From Sphagnum compactum (Eukaryota; Bryophyta; Sphagnopsida; Sphagnales), in the NCBI GenBank assembly GCA_965153455.1, contig OZ234493.1, forward strand, positions 4,898,001-4,962,000: DNA of 64,000 bases, written 5' to 3'. Within the stretch, counting starts at the first letter, position 1. Each line of letters begins with the position of its first letter. Below are positions 36,254 to 47,000 of the stretch, piece by piece. The position numbers were made by a program, and so were the translations under genes. Below the pieces are notes generated by a model, which was not told the DNA's origin, ran no database searches, and saw only the letters and a list, made by a program, of their open reading frames with translations.

Positions 36254-36787
36254 GTTTGAAAGGAGAGTGCAAATGTGGCAAAGTCTTCGAATGAAGAAGC
36301 TACGCTTTGGCACCAACGACTCAGCCACCTCAATGTGGTGAGTCTTAAGAAGTTGGAGAAAATGGTCAATGGCATGAATTTGAAAGAAATGCCATTGGAC
36401 CATGTGTGTGAAGCTTGCATTGAAAGCAAACATCAAGAACATTTTTTCCTAAAGATGAAGCGACTAGGGCTTCCAAGCTCTTGGAACTTGTGCATAACGA
36501 TGTGTGCGGACCGATGAAGACCACATCCCGTGGTGGAGCACGATACTTTGTCACCTTCATCGATGATTTTTCGAGAAAAACTCACGTTTACCTTTTGAGA
36601 GCGAAAGGAGAAGTGTTTGACAAATTCAAGGCATACAAGGCCTTGGTGGATAATCAAACCGACATGAAGATCCAAACTTTGCAATCCGACAATGGAGGAG
36701 AATTTGTGTCCAAAAAGTTTGATGATTTTTTGCGCGAATGTGGAATCTAACGACAAAAAAGTGCACCTTACACACCACAACAAAATG
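36254..36787 (+). pseudogene. Copia A1 pre-integrase and integrase segment
   Basis: A1 resumes here in the frame it left at 22927 if one target-site copy is removed. Shows ATLWHQRLSHLN (about 36300), the zinc-type C-x2-C near 36410-36425, then HNDVCGP, FIDDFSRKTHVYLLRAKG and QSDNGGEFVSKKF. A frameshift lies near 36440, and GGAATCTAACG carries a TAA near 36748. It stops inside the PQQN motif at 36787, where minus-strand copia B is inserted, and resumes at 51200. Confidence 0.8.
36783..36787. other. Target-site duplication of copia B (left copy)
   Basis: AAATG here and at 51200-51204 flank the minus-strand B element. The two halves of the A1 integrase join cleanly when one copy is removed. Confidence 0.85.
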
Positions 36788-37056
36788 TATTGGAAATTAC
36801 AAAGGTTATATGCTTCAAATGTTACAATCATAAAACTATGACTTGTAATATTTTACAAGCCTTGAAGCTTCTATGTGCACTCAAAAACCATAAAAGAGAG
36901 AATAAAAGACTCCTCAAAACCAAACCCTTATATACTATCTACTAACCTTAAAGTAGCCCCCATTTAACCCTAACCTAGCCCCCACCAAACCCTAACCCTA
37001 GCCGTCACCAAGTCCTAATCCTAGCTGCCGCCAAACCCTAACCCTAGCCGTCACCA
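36788..37056 (-). repeat. 3' LTR of copia B, truncated
   Basis: Reads TATTGGAAATTAC at the left, the reverse complement of an LTR end, and matches the B 5' LTR (50797 onward) closely up to GTCACCA at 37056. The U3 start is missing. It carries CCCTAA clusters, the complement of the TTAGGG clusters of the A LTRs. Confidence 0.8.
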
Positions 37057-37386
37057 CGTACGAACGCATTTCCCCAAGCTTCTCATTTGGCTTGTGAGTT
37101 TTGTTCACTAATGCGGTAGTCTCGAAACTCTCACATTCTTTTCTTTTGGACACTTCGTGAAGCAACCTTGCTACAACGAATTGAAGGTCTACATCTTTCG
37201 TGGACATGGACTCCAAGCTTGTGACTAAGTTATCAAAGGATGGAGGAAGGCTCATGAGGAGTACCATGTAAACATCTTCATCCGTAATGTTCACCTCGAT
37301 GGAACGTAGTTGGTCCGCAAGGGCTTTCACCGTGTTGATGTGCACAAGCATGTCATCTCCTTCTTGCATTTTGATGGTGAAGAATC
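37053..37386 (-). pseudogene. Copia A5 gag fragment, C-terminal half (inverted)
   Basis: From 37386 leftwards the minus strand encodes A-family gag from MQEGDDMLVHIN to THKPNEKL, just before the zinc knuckle. At its left end is a 23-26 bp piece of A-family protease in the opposite (plus) orientation (37053-37078, ACGTACGAACGCATTTCCCC). The gag N-terminal half is at 48193-48558, beyond the A3 insertion. Confidence 0.8.
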
Positions 37387-37876
37387 TGTTAGAAATACTA
37401 TTCGTTTCTAATTCCCAATGTTGATGAATGTGTTAAACATTCATCAAAAGGATGAATAGTATACACATCCTTGTAGTTGTTAGGTTAGGGTTTAGAAATG
37501 GAGACTACTTAGGGTTTGGCGGCGACTAGGGTTAGGGTTAGGCGGCGGCTAGGTTTAGGGTTTGGTGGCGGCTAGGGTTAGGCGGCGGCTAGGGTTAGGG
37601 TTTGGTGGCGGCTAGGTTAGGGTTAAGTGGCGGCTACTTTAGGGTTAGGAGATATTATATAATGGAGTGGTTTTGAGTTGTCTTTCATTCCTTCCTTTCA
37701 TGGTTGTTGAGTGCACATAGAACCTTCAAGCTTTGTTAGTTGTTGCAAGCCATAGTTTTATGATTGTAGCATTTGAAGCATACAACCTTTGTAATCTTCT
37801 TTTAGTTAATACAATTGTTCCATTTCATGAACCTTGAGTGTTGCATTTCTTGCTTGTTTTCAAGTTGTTTCCAATA
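37387..37876 (+). repeat. 5' LTR of copia A3
   Basis: 490 bp, TGTTAGAAATAC...TTTCCAATA. U3 holds interlocking inverted repeats at 37389-37462 and TTAGGG/TTTAGGG clusters within GGCGGCTAGG units at about 37480-37650. Confidence 0.9.
37656..37663 (+). promoter_or_regulatory. Putative TATA box of the A3 LTR promoter
   Basis: TATATAAT, just after the TTAGGG clusters and about 220 bp before the LTR end. It is conserved at the same place in the other A LTRs. The position suits a U3/R promoter; the start site is not proven. Confidence 0.5.
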
Positions 37877-37892
37877 GGTTATGGGCCCACAC
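37877..37892 (+). promoter_or_regulatory. Primer-binding site of copia A3
   Basis: GGTTATGGGCCCACAC directly follows the LTR. The first 14 bases are the complement of the anticodon stem-loop of plant initiator tRNA-Met (recalled sequence). The same site is at 23405 (A2), 43357 (A4), 58779 (A7) and, on the minus strand, 50781-50796 (B). Confidence 0.7.
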
Positions 37893-38546
37893 CAAGCAAG
37901 AGAAAGGACATTGTGTTAGAATAAGAAGTAGTGCAAGGTTTGAGCTTGTATTGCATAGGAAAAAGGAGAGAATCCTTTTGAGACAAGGTTCTTTGTTTGC
38001 AAAGGGAGAGAGAGTTCATTTCCAACTGGTGCCATACAAGGAGCTTGCAACTTTTCCAAGTCAGTGGGAGGTGTGGAAGAGACTTCTTCAAAGTGTTGTA
38101 AGTTCTTAAGTGTGGAAGAGTGTTCTTCAAGTCTTTAAGTTTCAAGTTTGAAGTTCAAAAGTGTGAAAGAGAGTTCTTCAAGTTTTTGAGGTTTCCAACA
38201 TTGAAGTTTGAGGTGTACGAGAAGTTTTTCAAGTTTCTTGTAAGGTTTATAGGAAACTTGTTTCGTTTAAGTTTTTTGAAAGTGTTTGCTTGTACAACAT
38301 TGAAAGGGAGAATCCTTTTGAGGGAAGGCTTTTAGTTTGCAAGGTTGCAAAGAGAATAGTCTTACAAGTGAGTGAGAGGTGTGGAAGAGATTTCTTCAAG
38401 GTGTTGTAAGTTTTTCAAGTGTGAAAAACTTGTTTTTGAAAGTATCAAGGTTTTCCAAGTGAAAGTGTTTGGAAGATAGTTCTTTTAGTTGTTGAAAACT
38501 TCAACTTTCAAGTTTGAGAGTGTTTGTTGTAGCATTTGTGTTCAAA

Positions 38547-41500
38547 ATGTCTTCTTTTCAAATGGAGTCCTTGAAAGTCATGGAGAAGTTTGATGGTGGC
38601 AACTTTCACCTTTGGAAGTTCAAAATGCGCATGATGCTTTCCAAACATGGGCTTTGGAAATTTGTTGATGGGAGTGTCACCTTGCCAAGTGAAGAAGTTG
38701 CAAGGGCCGATTACAACGAAAAAGAGACCAAGGCTTTTGCATTGCTTTGCGAACATCTCACGGATGCCCAACTTGCACACATTCAATATTGTGACAATGT
38801 GAGAAGTGCGTGGGAGGCTCTTTGTGGTGTGCATGAAGCTAAGACCATTGGCAACAAGTTGTTCCTTCGAAGGAGATTCTTCACCATCAAAATGCAAGAA
38901 GGAGATGACATGCTTGTGCACATCAACACGGTGAAAGCCCTTGCGGACCAACTACGTTCCATCGAGGTGAACATTACGGATGAAGATGTTTACATGGTAC
39001 TCCTCATGAGCCTTCCTCCATCCTTTGATAACTTAGTCACAAGCTTGGAGTCCATGTCCACGAAAGATGTAGACCTTCAATTCGTTCTAGCAAGGTTGCT
39101 TCACGAAGTGTCCAAAAGAAAAGAATGTGAGAATTCCGAGACTACCGCATTAGTGAACAAAACTCACAAGCCAAATGAGAAGCTTTGCTTTTATTGTAAG
39201 AAACCCGGACATTTTGTGAGAAATTGTTTGAAGAAGAAAAATGATGAAAAAGAAAAAGTTAATCAAGCTTGTGAGGATCACGAACAAATGTTTGTTGCGG
39301 CATTGAGTGCCAATGATCATACCACGAATCATTGGATTGTCGATTCGGGTGCAACGCAACACATGACATTCGAACAAGAATGGTTTACAACGTACGAGCG
39401 CATTTCCCCAAGGAGGGTGTTCATGGGCGATGACACCGTTTTGGAGGCCATTGGCAAGGGGAGCATCAAAGCCACATTGCAAGTGGGAGGCCAATTGACA
39501 CACACAACCATCACCCAAGTTCTTCATGTTCCAAAAATGAAGAATAATCTCATTTCGGTGAGCAAACTCATTTCGGAAGGTTTCAAAGTGGAGTTTGACA
39601 AGGATGGTTGTAAGGTCAACGACGCTCGAGGAGTTGTTGTGGCGCAAGCACGAAGGGACAAGAACTTGTACCTTCTTAATGTGAAGGTGCGTAAGGACAT
39701 GGCACACATTGCAAATTCTTTGGAGGAAAGTGCGATGCTTTGGCATGAAAGACTTGGCCGTCTCAACATGGCAAGCCTTAAGGAGTTAGATGCCATGGTG
39801 GATGGCATGAATTTGAAAGAAGTGCCGTTGCATCACATTTGTGAAGGATGCGTCAAAGGCAAGCATCAAAGAACATCATTTCCCAAGGACGGAGCAACGA
39901 GGGCTTCACAACTTTTGGAGATTGTGCACACCGATGTGTGCGGGCCAATGAAGACTACATCGCATGGTGGAGCGCGATACTTTCTCACTTTCATTGACGA
40001 TTTCTCAAGGAAAACTCATGTCTATCTTTTGAAGGCCAAAGGAAAAGCGTTTGAAAAGTTCAAACAATACAAGGCCTTGGTGGAGAACGAAATTGGTCAC
40101 AAAATCAAAGTGCTGCGTTCCGACAACGGAGGAGAATTTGTGTCTAAGAAATTTGACGCATTTCTTGCGGAATGTGGAATTCAACGACAAACAAGTGCGC
40201 CCTATTCCCCACAACAAAACGGTGTTGCGGAACGTGCCAATAGAACAATCATGGAATGTGCAAGAAGCATGATTCTTGCACAAGGGTTGGAATTTCAATT
40301 TTGGGGCGAAGCGGAGAACACGGCGGTGTACATCAAAAATCGATGTCCAACCAAGGCTCTTGATTCCAAGACCCCTCAAGAAGCGTGGAGTGGTAGGAAA
40401 CCCGATGTGTCCCATGTGAGAGTTTTTGGTTGTAAAGCCTTTGCACATGTCCCCGATGAGAAGAGGACCAAATTAGACTCCAAGTCCATGCCTTGTGTGT
40501 TTTTAGGATATTACGAAAGCACCAAAGCGTATCGCTTGATGTGTGTGAAAACCAAGAGAATCATCAAAAGTAGAGATGTTGTGTTCATTGAAAGGTCAAA
40601 GGAAATAGGTGGTGTACCTCATCTTGAGAAAGAAGAAAATGTAGTTGTGCATGAAGAAGTTGAGCGAGAAGAACCATTGGCCTTTAGTCAAGATAGACCT
40701 TTGAGTGAAACAAGAATGGAAGGTGTGCAAAGTGAATCCACACCAAGTTCTTCATCTGAAGAGGAATTTGTTGTTTCCAATGACAACCCATCTTGTGAAC
40801 CTTCACAAGATATTGCGAGGGAAAGACCTCAAAGGCAACGAAGGGAATGGCCTCGGGATTGGTGGATTGCTACCAAAGAGGTGGAGCGCGCCACCGTTGC
40901 ATTTTTGGAGGAGCCCCAAAATATTGAAGAAGCACTGACATGTGAAAATTCCAAGGAGTGGGAGTGTGCGATGCGAGAAGAATATGATTCCCTCATGACA
41001 AACAACACATGGACTTTGGTACCACTTCCCGCCGGTAGGAAACCCGTTTCTTGCAAATGGGTGTTCAAAATCAAACAAGGCGCAAATGGGGAAGTGGAAC
41101 GCTACAAGGCTAGATTAGTAGCAAGAGGTTTTACTCAAACCTACGGAGTGGATTACAACGAAACTTTTGCGCCGGTCGCAAAATTTGCATCTATTCGTTG
41201 TATTCTTGCATTGGCGGCCTTGGAAGACATGGAGATCCATCAAATGGACGTGAAAACCGCATTTCTCAATGGCGAGCTTGAAGAGGAGATTTACATGGAG
41301 CAACCTCAAGGGTTCGTGCACCAAGGAGGTGAACATCTCGTGTGTAAGCTTCACAAGTCCTTGTATGGTTTGAAACAATCTCCGAGGGCATGGAATCAAA
41401 AGTTAGATGCGTTTCTCAAAAGCATTGAATTTATCAAGAGTGAGGCGGATCCTAGTGTGTACGTTGCACAAGTGGGAGATGTGAAGTTTTTCATTGTGGT

Positions 41501-42461
41501 CTATGTGGACGACCTCATTTTGGTGTGGAACGATCAAAACAAACTTTTGCAAATCAAAGAGGAATTGAGTCAAAAGTTTGAAATGAAGGACCTGGGGGAG
41601 TTGCATTTCTTTTTGGGGATGGAGGTGGAAAGGAATCGTGATGAAAGACTCTTACGCATCAACCAAATCAAATACCTCAAGGAAATATTAAAGCGGTTTC
41701 GAATGGAAGAATGTAAGCCCATTGGAGTTCCATTGGATCCCAAGGTGAAGTTACAAAGGAATGTGAATGGAAATGATGAATCAAAGGGATTTCCATATCA
41801 ACAAGCGGTTGGGTCTTTGATGTATGCCATGTTGTGCACACGACCCGACTTGGCATACCCAATAAGCGTGTTGAGTCAACACATGGCGAACCCTAACATG
41901 GAGCATTGGATGGCCGTCAAACGAATCTTTCGATATTTGCAAGGTACATTGCAAATGAAATTACAATTTGGTGGAACACCATCCAAGGAAGTTCTTGGAT
42001 ATTGTGATGCGGATTGGGGTGGTGATCTTGAAGATAGGAGGTCCACCACAGGGTTTGTTTTCATGATTGGAGGTGGAGCGATTTCTTGGAGTAGCAAACG
42101 ACAACCCACAATAGCATTGTCCACCACGGAGGCGGAATACATGGCGAACACGCAAGCCACAAAAGAAGCCGTATGGATCACAAAATTGATGATGGATTTG
42201 GGATACATGGAGGAGAAGAAAATGATGGTGATTCGATGCGACAATCAAGGTGCGATATCATTGACCAAGAATCCCACTCACCATGCACGAACAAAACACA
42301 TTGATGTACAACATCATTTTGTTCGAGAACGAGTTGAAAATGGAGAAGTAGGATTTGAATATTGTCCAACGGAACACATGGTGGCGGATGTCCTTACTAA
42401 GGCATTATCTAAAGAACGACATCATAAGTTGATAAACATGTTCGGATTAGAAACTTCATAG
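38547..42461 (+). CDS. Copia A3 gag-pol polyprotein, intact (1304 residues)
   Basis: Start ATG at 38547 (MSSFQMESL); the frame is open further upstream but with no ATG. Order: gag, residues 1-210; zinc knuckle CFYCKKPGHFVRNC at 214-227; protease DSGATQHM with Asp266; GAG-pre-integrase with LWHERLG about 395; integrase with Asp463, Asp526 and Glu562 (35 residues between the last two, the D,D35E form); acidic/serine-rich linker about 700-780; reverse transcriptase with YVDD at 986-989; RNase H with CDADW about 1154, TEAEYM and RCDNQGA; TAG at 42459-42461. The copia order PR-INT-RT-RH is clear. The product would form virus-like particles and copy and integrate the element. All catalytic residues I can check are present; one nearby change (Cys to Trp after YVDDLILV) is unlike the other copies. 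Confidence 0.9.
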   Translation: MSSFQMESLKVMEKFDGGNFHLWKFKMRMMLSKHGLWKFVDGSVTLPSEEVARADYNEKETKAFALLCEHLTDAQLAHIQYCDNVRSAWEALCGVHEAKTIGNKLFLRRRFFTIKMQEGDDMLVHINTVKALADQLRSIEVNITDEDVYMVLLMSLPPSFDNLVTSLESMSTKDVDLQFVLARLLHEVSKRKECENSETTALVNKTHKPNEKLCFYCKKPGHFVRNCLKKKNDEKEKVNQACEDHEQMFVAALSANDHTTNHWIVDSGATQHMTFEQEWFTTYERISPRRVFMGDDTVLEAIGKGSIKATLQVGGQLTHTTITQVLHVPKMKNNLISVSKLISEGFKVEFDKDGCKVNDARGVVVAQARRDKNLYLLNVKVRKDMAHIANSLEESAMLWHERLGRLNMASLKELDAMVDGMNLKEVPLHHICEGCVKGKHQRTSFPKDGATRASQLLEIVHTDVCGPMKTTSHGGARYFLTFIDDFSRKTHVYLLKAKGKAFEKFKQYKALVENEIGHKIKVLRSDNGGEFVSKKFDAFLAECGIQRQTSAPYSPQQNGVAERANRTIMECARSMILAQGLEFQFWGEAENTAVYIKNRCPTKALDSKTPQEAWSGRKPDVSHVRVFGCKAFAHVPDEKRTKLDSKSMPCVFLGYYESTKAYRLMCVKTKRIIKSRDVVFIERSKEIGGVPHLEKEENVVVHEEVEREEPLAFSQDRPLSETRMEGVQSESTPSSSSEEEFVVSNDNPSCEPSQDIARERPQRQRREWPRDWWIATKEVERATVAFLEEPQNIEEALTCENSKEWECAMREEYDSLMTNNTWTLVPLPAGRKPVSCKWVFKIKQGANGEVERYKARLVARGFTQTYGVDYNETFAPVAKFASIRCILALAALEDMEIHQMDVKTAFLNGELEEEIYMEQPQGFVHQGGEHLVCKLHKSLYGLKQSPRAWNQKLDAFLKSIEFIKSEADPSVYVAQVGDVKFFIVVYVDDLILVWNDQNKLLQIKEELSQKFEMKDLGELHFFLGMEVERNRDERLLRINQIKYLKEILKRFRMEECKPIGVPLDPKVKLQRNVNGNDESKGFPYQQAVGSLMYAMLCTRPDLAYPISVLSQHMANPNMEHWMAVKRIFRYLQGTLQMKLQFGGTPSKEVLGYCDADWGGDLEDRRSTTGFVFMIGGGAISWSSKRQPTIALSTTEAEYMANTQATKEAVWITKLMMDLGYMEEKKMMVIRCDNQGAISLTKNPTHHARTKHIDVQHHFVRERVENGEVGFEYCPTEHMVADVLTKALSKERHHKLINMFGLETS

Positions 42462-42866
42462 AGTGGGAGTGTTAGAAATACTATTCGTTTCTAATTCCCA
42501 ATGTTGATGAATGTGTTAAACATTCATCAAAAGGATGAATAGTATACACATCCTTGTAGTTGTTAGGTTAGGGTTTAGAAGTGGAGACTACTTAGGGTTT
42601 GGCGGCAACTAGGGTTAGGGTTAGGCGGCGGCTAGGTTTAGGGTTTGGTGGCGGCTAGGGTTAGGCGGCGGCTAGGGTTAGGGTTTGGTGGCGGCGAGGT
42701 CAGGGTTAAGTTGTGGCTACTTTAGGGTTAGGAGATATTATATAATGGAGTGGTTTTGAGTTGTCTTTCATTCTTTCCTTTCATGGTTGTTGAGTGCACA
42801 TAGAACCTTCAAGCTTTGTTAGTTGTTGCAAGCCATAGTTTTATGATTGTAGCATTTGAAGCATAC

Positions 42867-43356
42867 TATTAGAAATACTATTCGTTTCTAATTCCCAATG
42901 TTGATGAATGTGTTAAACATTCATCAAAAGGATGAATAGTATACACATCCTTGTAGTTGTTAGGTTAGGGTTTAGAAATGGAGACTACTTAGGGTTTGGC
43001 GGCGGCTAGGGTTAGGGTTAGGCGGCGGCTAGGTTTAGGGTTTGGTGGCGGCTAGGGTTAGGCGGCGGCTAGGGTTAGGGTTTGGTGGCGGCTAGGTTAG
43101 GGTTAAGTGGCGGCTACTTTAGGGTTACGAGATATTATATAATGGAGTGGTTTTGAGTTGTCATTCATTCCTTCCTTTCATGGTTGTTGAGTGCACATAG
43201 AACCTTCAAGCTTTGTTAGTTGTTGCAAGCCATAGTTTTATGATTGTAGCATTTGAAGCATACAACCTTTGTAATCTTCTTCTAGTTAATACAATTGTTC
43301 CATTTCATGAACCTTGAGTGTTGCATTTCTTGCTTGTTTTCAAGTTGTTTCCAATA
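42867..43356 (+). repeat. 5' LTR of copia A4
   Basis: 490 bp. Begins TATTAGAAATAC, the terminal TG having become TA. Ends TTTCCAATA, followed by the primer-binding site. Confidence 0.9.
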
Positions 43357-44026
43357 GGTTATGGGCCCACACCAAGCAAGAGAAAGGACATTGTGTTAGA
43401 ACAAGAAGTAGTGAAAGGTTTGAGCTTGTATTGCTTAGGAAAAAGGAGAGAATCCTTTTGAGACAAGGTTCTTTGTTTGCAAAGGGAGAGAGAGTTCATT
43501 TCCAACTGGTGCCATACAAGGAGCTTGCAACTTTTCCAAGTGAGTGGGAGGTGTGGAAGAGACTTCTTCAAAGTGTTGTAAGTTCTTAAGTGTGGAAGAG
43601 TGTTCTTCAAGTCTTTAAGTTTCAAGTTTGAAGTTCAAAAGTGTGAAAGAGAGTTCTTCAAGTTTTTGAGGTTTCCAACATTGAAGTTTGAGGTGTAAGA
43701 GAAGTTTTTCAAGTTTCTTGTAAGGTTTTTAGGAAACTTGTTTCGTTTAAGTTTTTTGAAAGTGTTTGCTTGTACAACATTGAAAGGGAGAACCCTTTTG
43801 AGGGAAGGCTTTTAGTTTGCAAGGTTGCAAAGAGAATAGTCTTACAAGTGAGTGAGAGGTGTGGAAGAGATTTCTTCAAGGTGTTGTAAGTTTTTCAAGT
43901 GTGAAAAACTTGCTTTTGAAAGTATCAAGGTTTTCCAAGTGAAAGTGTTTGGAAGATAGTTCTTTTAGTTGTTGAAAACTTCAACTTTCAAGTTTGAGAG
44001 TGTTTGTTGTAGCATTTGTGTTCAAA

Positions 44027-47000
44027 ATGTCTTCTTTTCAAATGGAGTCCTTGAAAGTCATGGAGAAGTTTGATGGTGGCAACTTTCACCTTTGGAAGTT
44101 CAAAATGCGCATGATGCTTTCCAAACATGGGCTTTGGAAATTTGTTGATGGGAGTGCCACCTTGCCAAGTGAAGAAGTTGCAAGGGCCGATTACAACGAA
44201 AAAGAGACCAAGGCTTTTGCATTACTTTGCGAACATCTCACGGATGCCCAAGTTGCACACATTCAATATTGTGACAATGTGAGAAGTGCGTGGGAGGCTC
44301 TTTGTGGTGTGCATGAAGCTAAGACCATTGGCAACAAGTTGTTCCTTCGAAGGAGATTCTTCACCATCAAAATGCAAGAAGGAGATGACATGCTTGTGCA
44401 CATCAACACGGTGAAAGCCCTTGCGGACCAACTACGTTCCATCGAGGTGAACATTACGGATGAAGATGTTTACATGGTACTCCTCATGAGCCTTCACATG
44501 ACATTCGAACAAGAATGGTTTACCACGTACGAGCGCATTTCCCCAAGGAGGGTGTTCATGGGCGATGACACCGTTTTGGAGGCCATTGGCAAGGGGAGCA
44601 TCAAAGCCACATTGCAAGTGGGAGGCCAATTGACACACACAACCATCACCAAAGTTCTTCATGTTCCAAAAATGAAGAATAATCTCATTTCGGTGAGCAA
44701 ACTCATTTCGGAAGGTTTCAAAGTGGAGTTTGACAAGGATGGTTGTAAGGTCAACGACGCTCGAGGAGTTGTTGTGGCGCAAGCACGAAGGGACAAGAAC
44801 TTGTACCTTCTTAATGTGAAGGTGCGTAAGGACATGGCACACATTGCAAATTCTTTGGAGGAAAGTGCGATGCTTTGGCATGAAAGACTTGGCCATCTCA
44901 ACATGGCAAGCCTTAAGGAATTAGATGCCATGGTGGATGGCATGAATTTGAAAGAAGTGCCGGTGCATCACATTTGTGAAGGATGCGTCAAAGGCAAATA
45001 TCAAAGAACATCATTTCCCAAGGACGGAGCAACGAGGGCTTCACAACTTTTGGAGATTGTGCACACCGATGTGTGCGGGCCAATGAAGACTACATCGCAT
45101 GGTGGAGCGCGATACTTTCTCACTTTCATTGACGATTTTTCAAGGAAAACTCATGTCCATCTTTTGAAGGCCAAAGGAGAAGCGTTTGAAAAGTTCAAAC
45201 AATACAAGGCCTTGGTGGAGAACGAAATTGGTCACAAAATCAAAGTGCTGCGTTCCGACAACGGAGGAGAATTTGTGTCTAAGAAATTTGACGCATTTCT
45301 TGCGGAATGTGGAATTCAACGACAAACAAGTGCGCCCTATTCCCCACAACAAAACGGTGTTGCGGAACGTGCCAATAGAACAATCATGGAATGTGCAAGA
45401 AGCATGATTCTTGCACAAGGGTTGGAACTTCAATTTTGGGGCGAAGCGGTGAACACGGCGGTGTACATCAAAAATCGATGTCCAACCAAGGCTCTTGATT
45501 CCAAGACCCCTCAAGAAGCGTGGAGTGGTAGGAAACCCGATGTGTCCCATTTGAGAGTTTTTGGTTGTAAGGCCTTTGCACATGTCCCCGATGAGAAGAG
45601 GACCAAATTAGAGTCCAAGTCCATGCCTTGTGTGTTTTTAGGATATTACGAAGGCACCAAAGCGTATCGCTTGATGTGTGTGAAAACCAAGAGAATCATC
45701 AAAAGTAGAGATGTTGTGTTCATTGAAAGGTCAAAGGAAATAGGTGGTGTACCTCATCTTGAGAAAGAAGAAAATGTAGTTGTGCATGAAGAAGTTGAGC
45801 GAGAAGAACCATTGGCCTTTAGTCAAGATAGACCTTTGAGTGAAACAAGAATGGAAGGTGTGCAAAGTGAATCCACACCAAGTTCTTCATCGGAAGAGGA
45901 ATTTGTTGTTTCCAATGACAACCCATCTTGTGAACCTTCACAAGATATTGCGAGGGAAAGACCTCAAAGGCAACGAAGGGAATGGCCTCGGGATTGGTGG
46001 ATTGCTACCAAAGAGGTGGAGCGCGCCACCGTTGCATTTTTGGAGGAGCCCCAAAATATTGAAGAAGCACTGACATGTGAAAATTCCAAGGAGTGGGAGT
46101 GTGCGATGCGAGAAGAATATGATTCCCTCATGACAAACAACACATGGACTTTGGTACCACTTCCCGCCGGTAGGAAACCCGTTTCTTGCAAATGGGTGTT
46201 CAAAATCAAACAAGGCGCAAATGGGGAAGTGGAACGCTACAAGGCTAGATTAGTAGCAAGAGGTTTTACTCAAACCTACGGAGTGGATTACAACGAAACT
46301 TTTGCGCCGGTCGCAAAATTTGCATCTATTCGTTGTATTCTTGCATTGGCGGCCTTGGAAGACATGGAGATCCATCAAATGGACGTGAAAACCGCATTTC
46401 TCAATGGCGAGCTTGAAGAGGAGATTTACATGGAGCAACCTCAAGGGTTCGTGCACCAAGGAGGTGAACATCTCGTGTGTAAGCTTCACAAGTCCTTGTA
46501 TGGTTTGAAACAATCTCCGAGGGCATGGAATCAAAAGTTAGATGCGTTTCTCAAAAGCATTGAATTTATCAAGAGTGAGGCGGATCCTAGTGTGTACGTT
46601 GCACAAGTGGGAGATGTGAAGTTTTTCATTGTGGTCTATGTGGACGACCTCATTTTGGTGTGCAACGATCAAAAGAAACTTTTACAAATCAAAGAGGAAT
46701 TGAGTCAAAAGTTTGAAATGAAGGACCTCGGGGAGTTGCATTTCTTTTTGGGGATGGAGGTGGAAAGGAATCGTGATGAAAGACTCCTACGCATCAACCA
46801 AATCAAATACCTCAAGGAAATATTGAAGCGGTTTCGAATGGAAGAATGTAAGCCCATTGGAGTTCCATTGGATCCCAAGGTGAAATTACAAAGGAATGCG
46901 ACTGGAAATGATGAATCAAAGGGATTTCCATATCAACAAGCGGTTGGGTCTTTGATGTATGCCATGTTGTGCACACGACCCGACTTGGCATACCCAATAA

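Noticed and set aside
37480-37650. True interstitial telomere or chromosome end
   Set aside because: The TTTAGGG-like motifs lie inside every LTR of the family, interspersed with GGCGGC, and are too short and irregular for a telomere tract.
38514-38546. Upstream in-frame extension MRVFVVAFVFK before copia gag
   Set aside because: It begins with a non-ATG codon; the conserved MSSFQ methionine is the family start.
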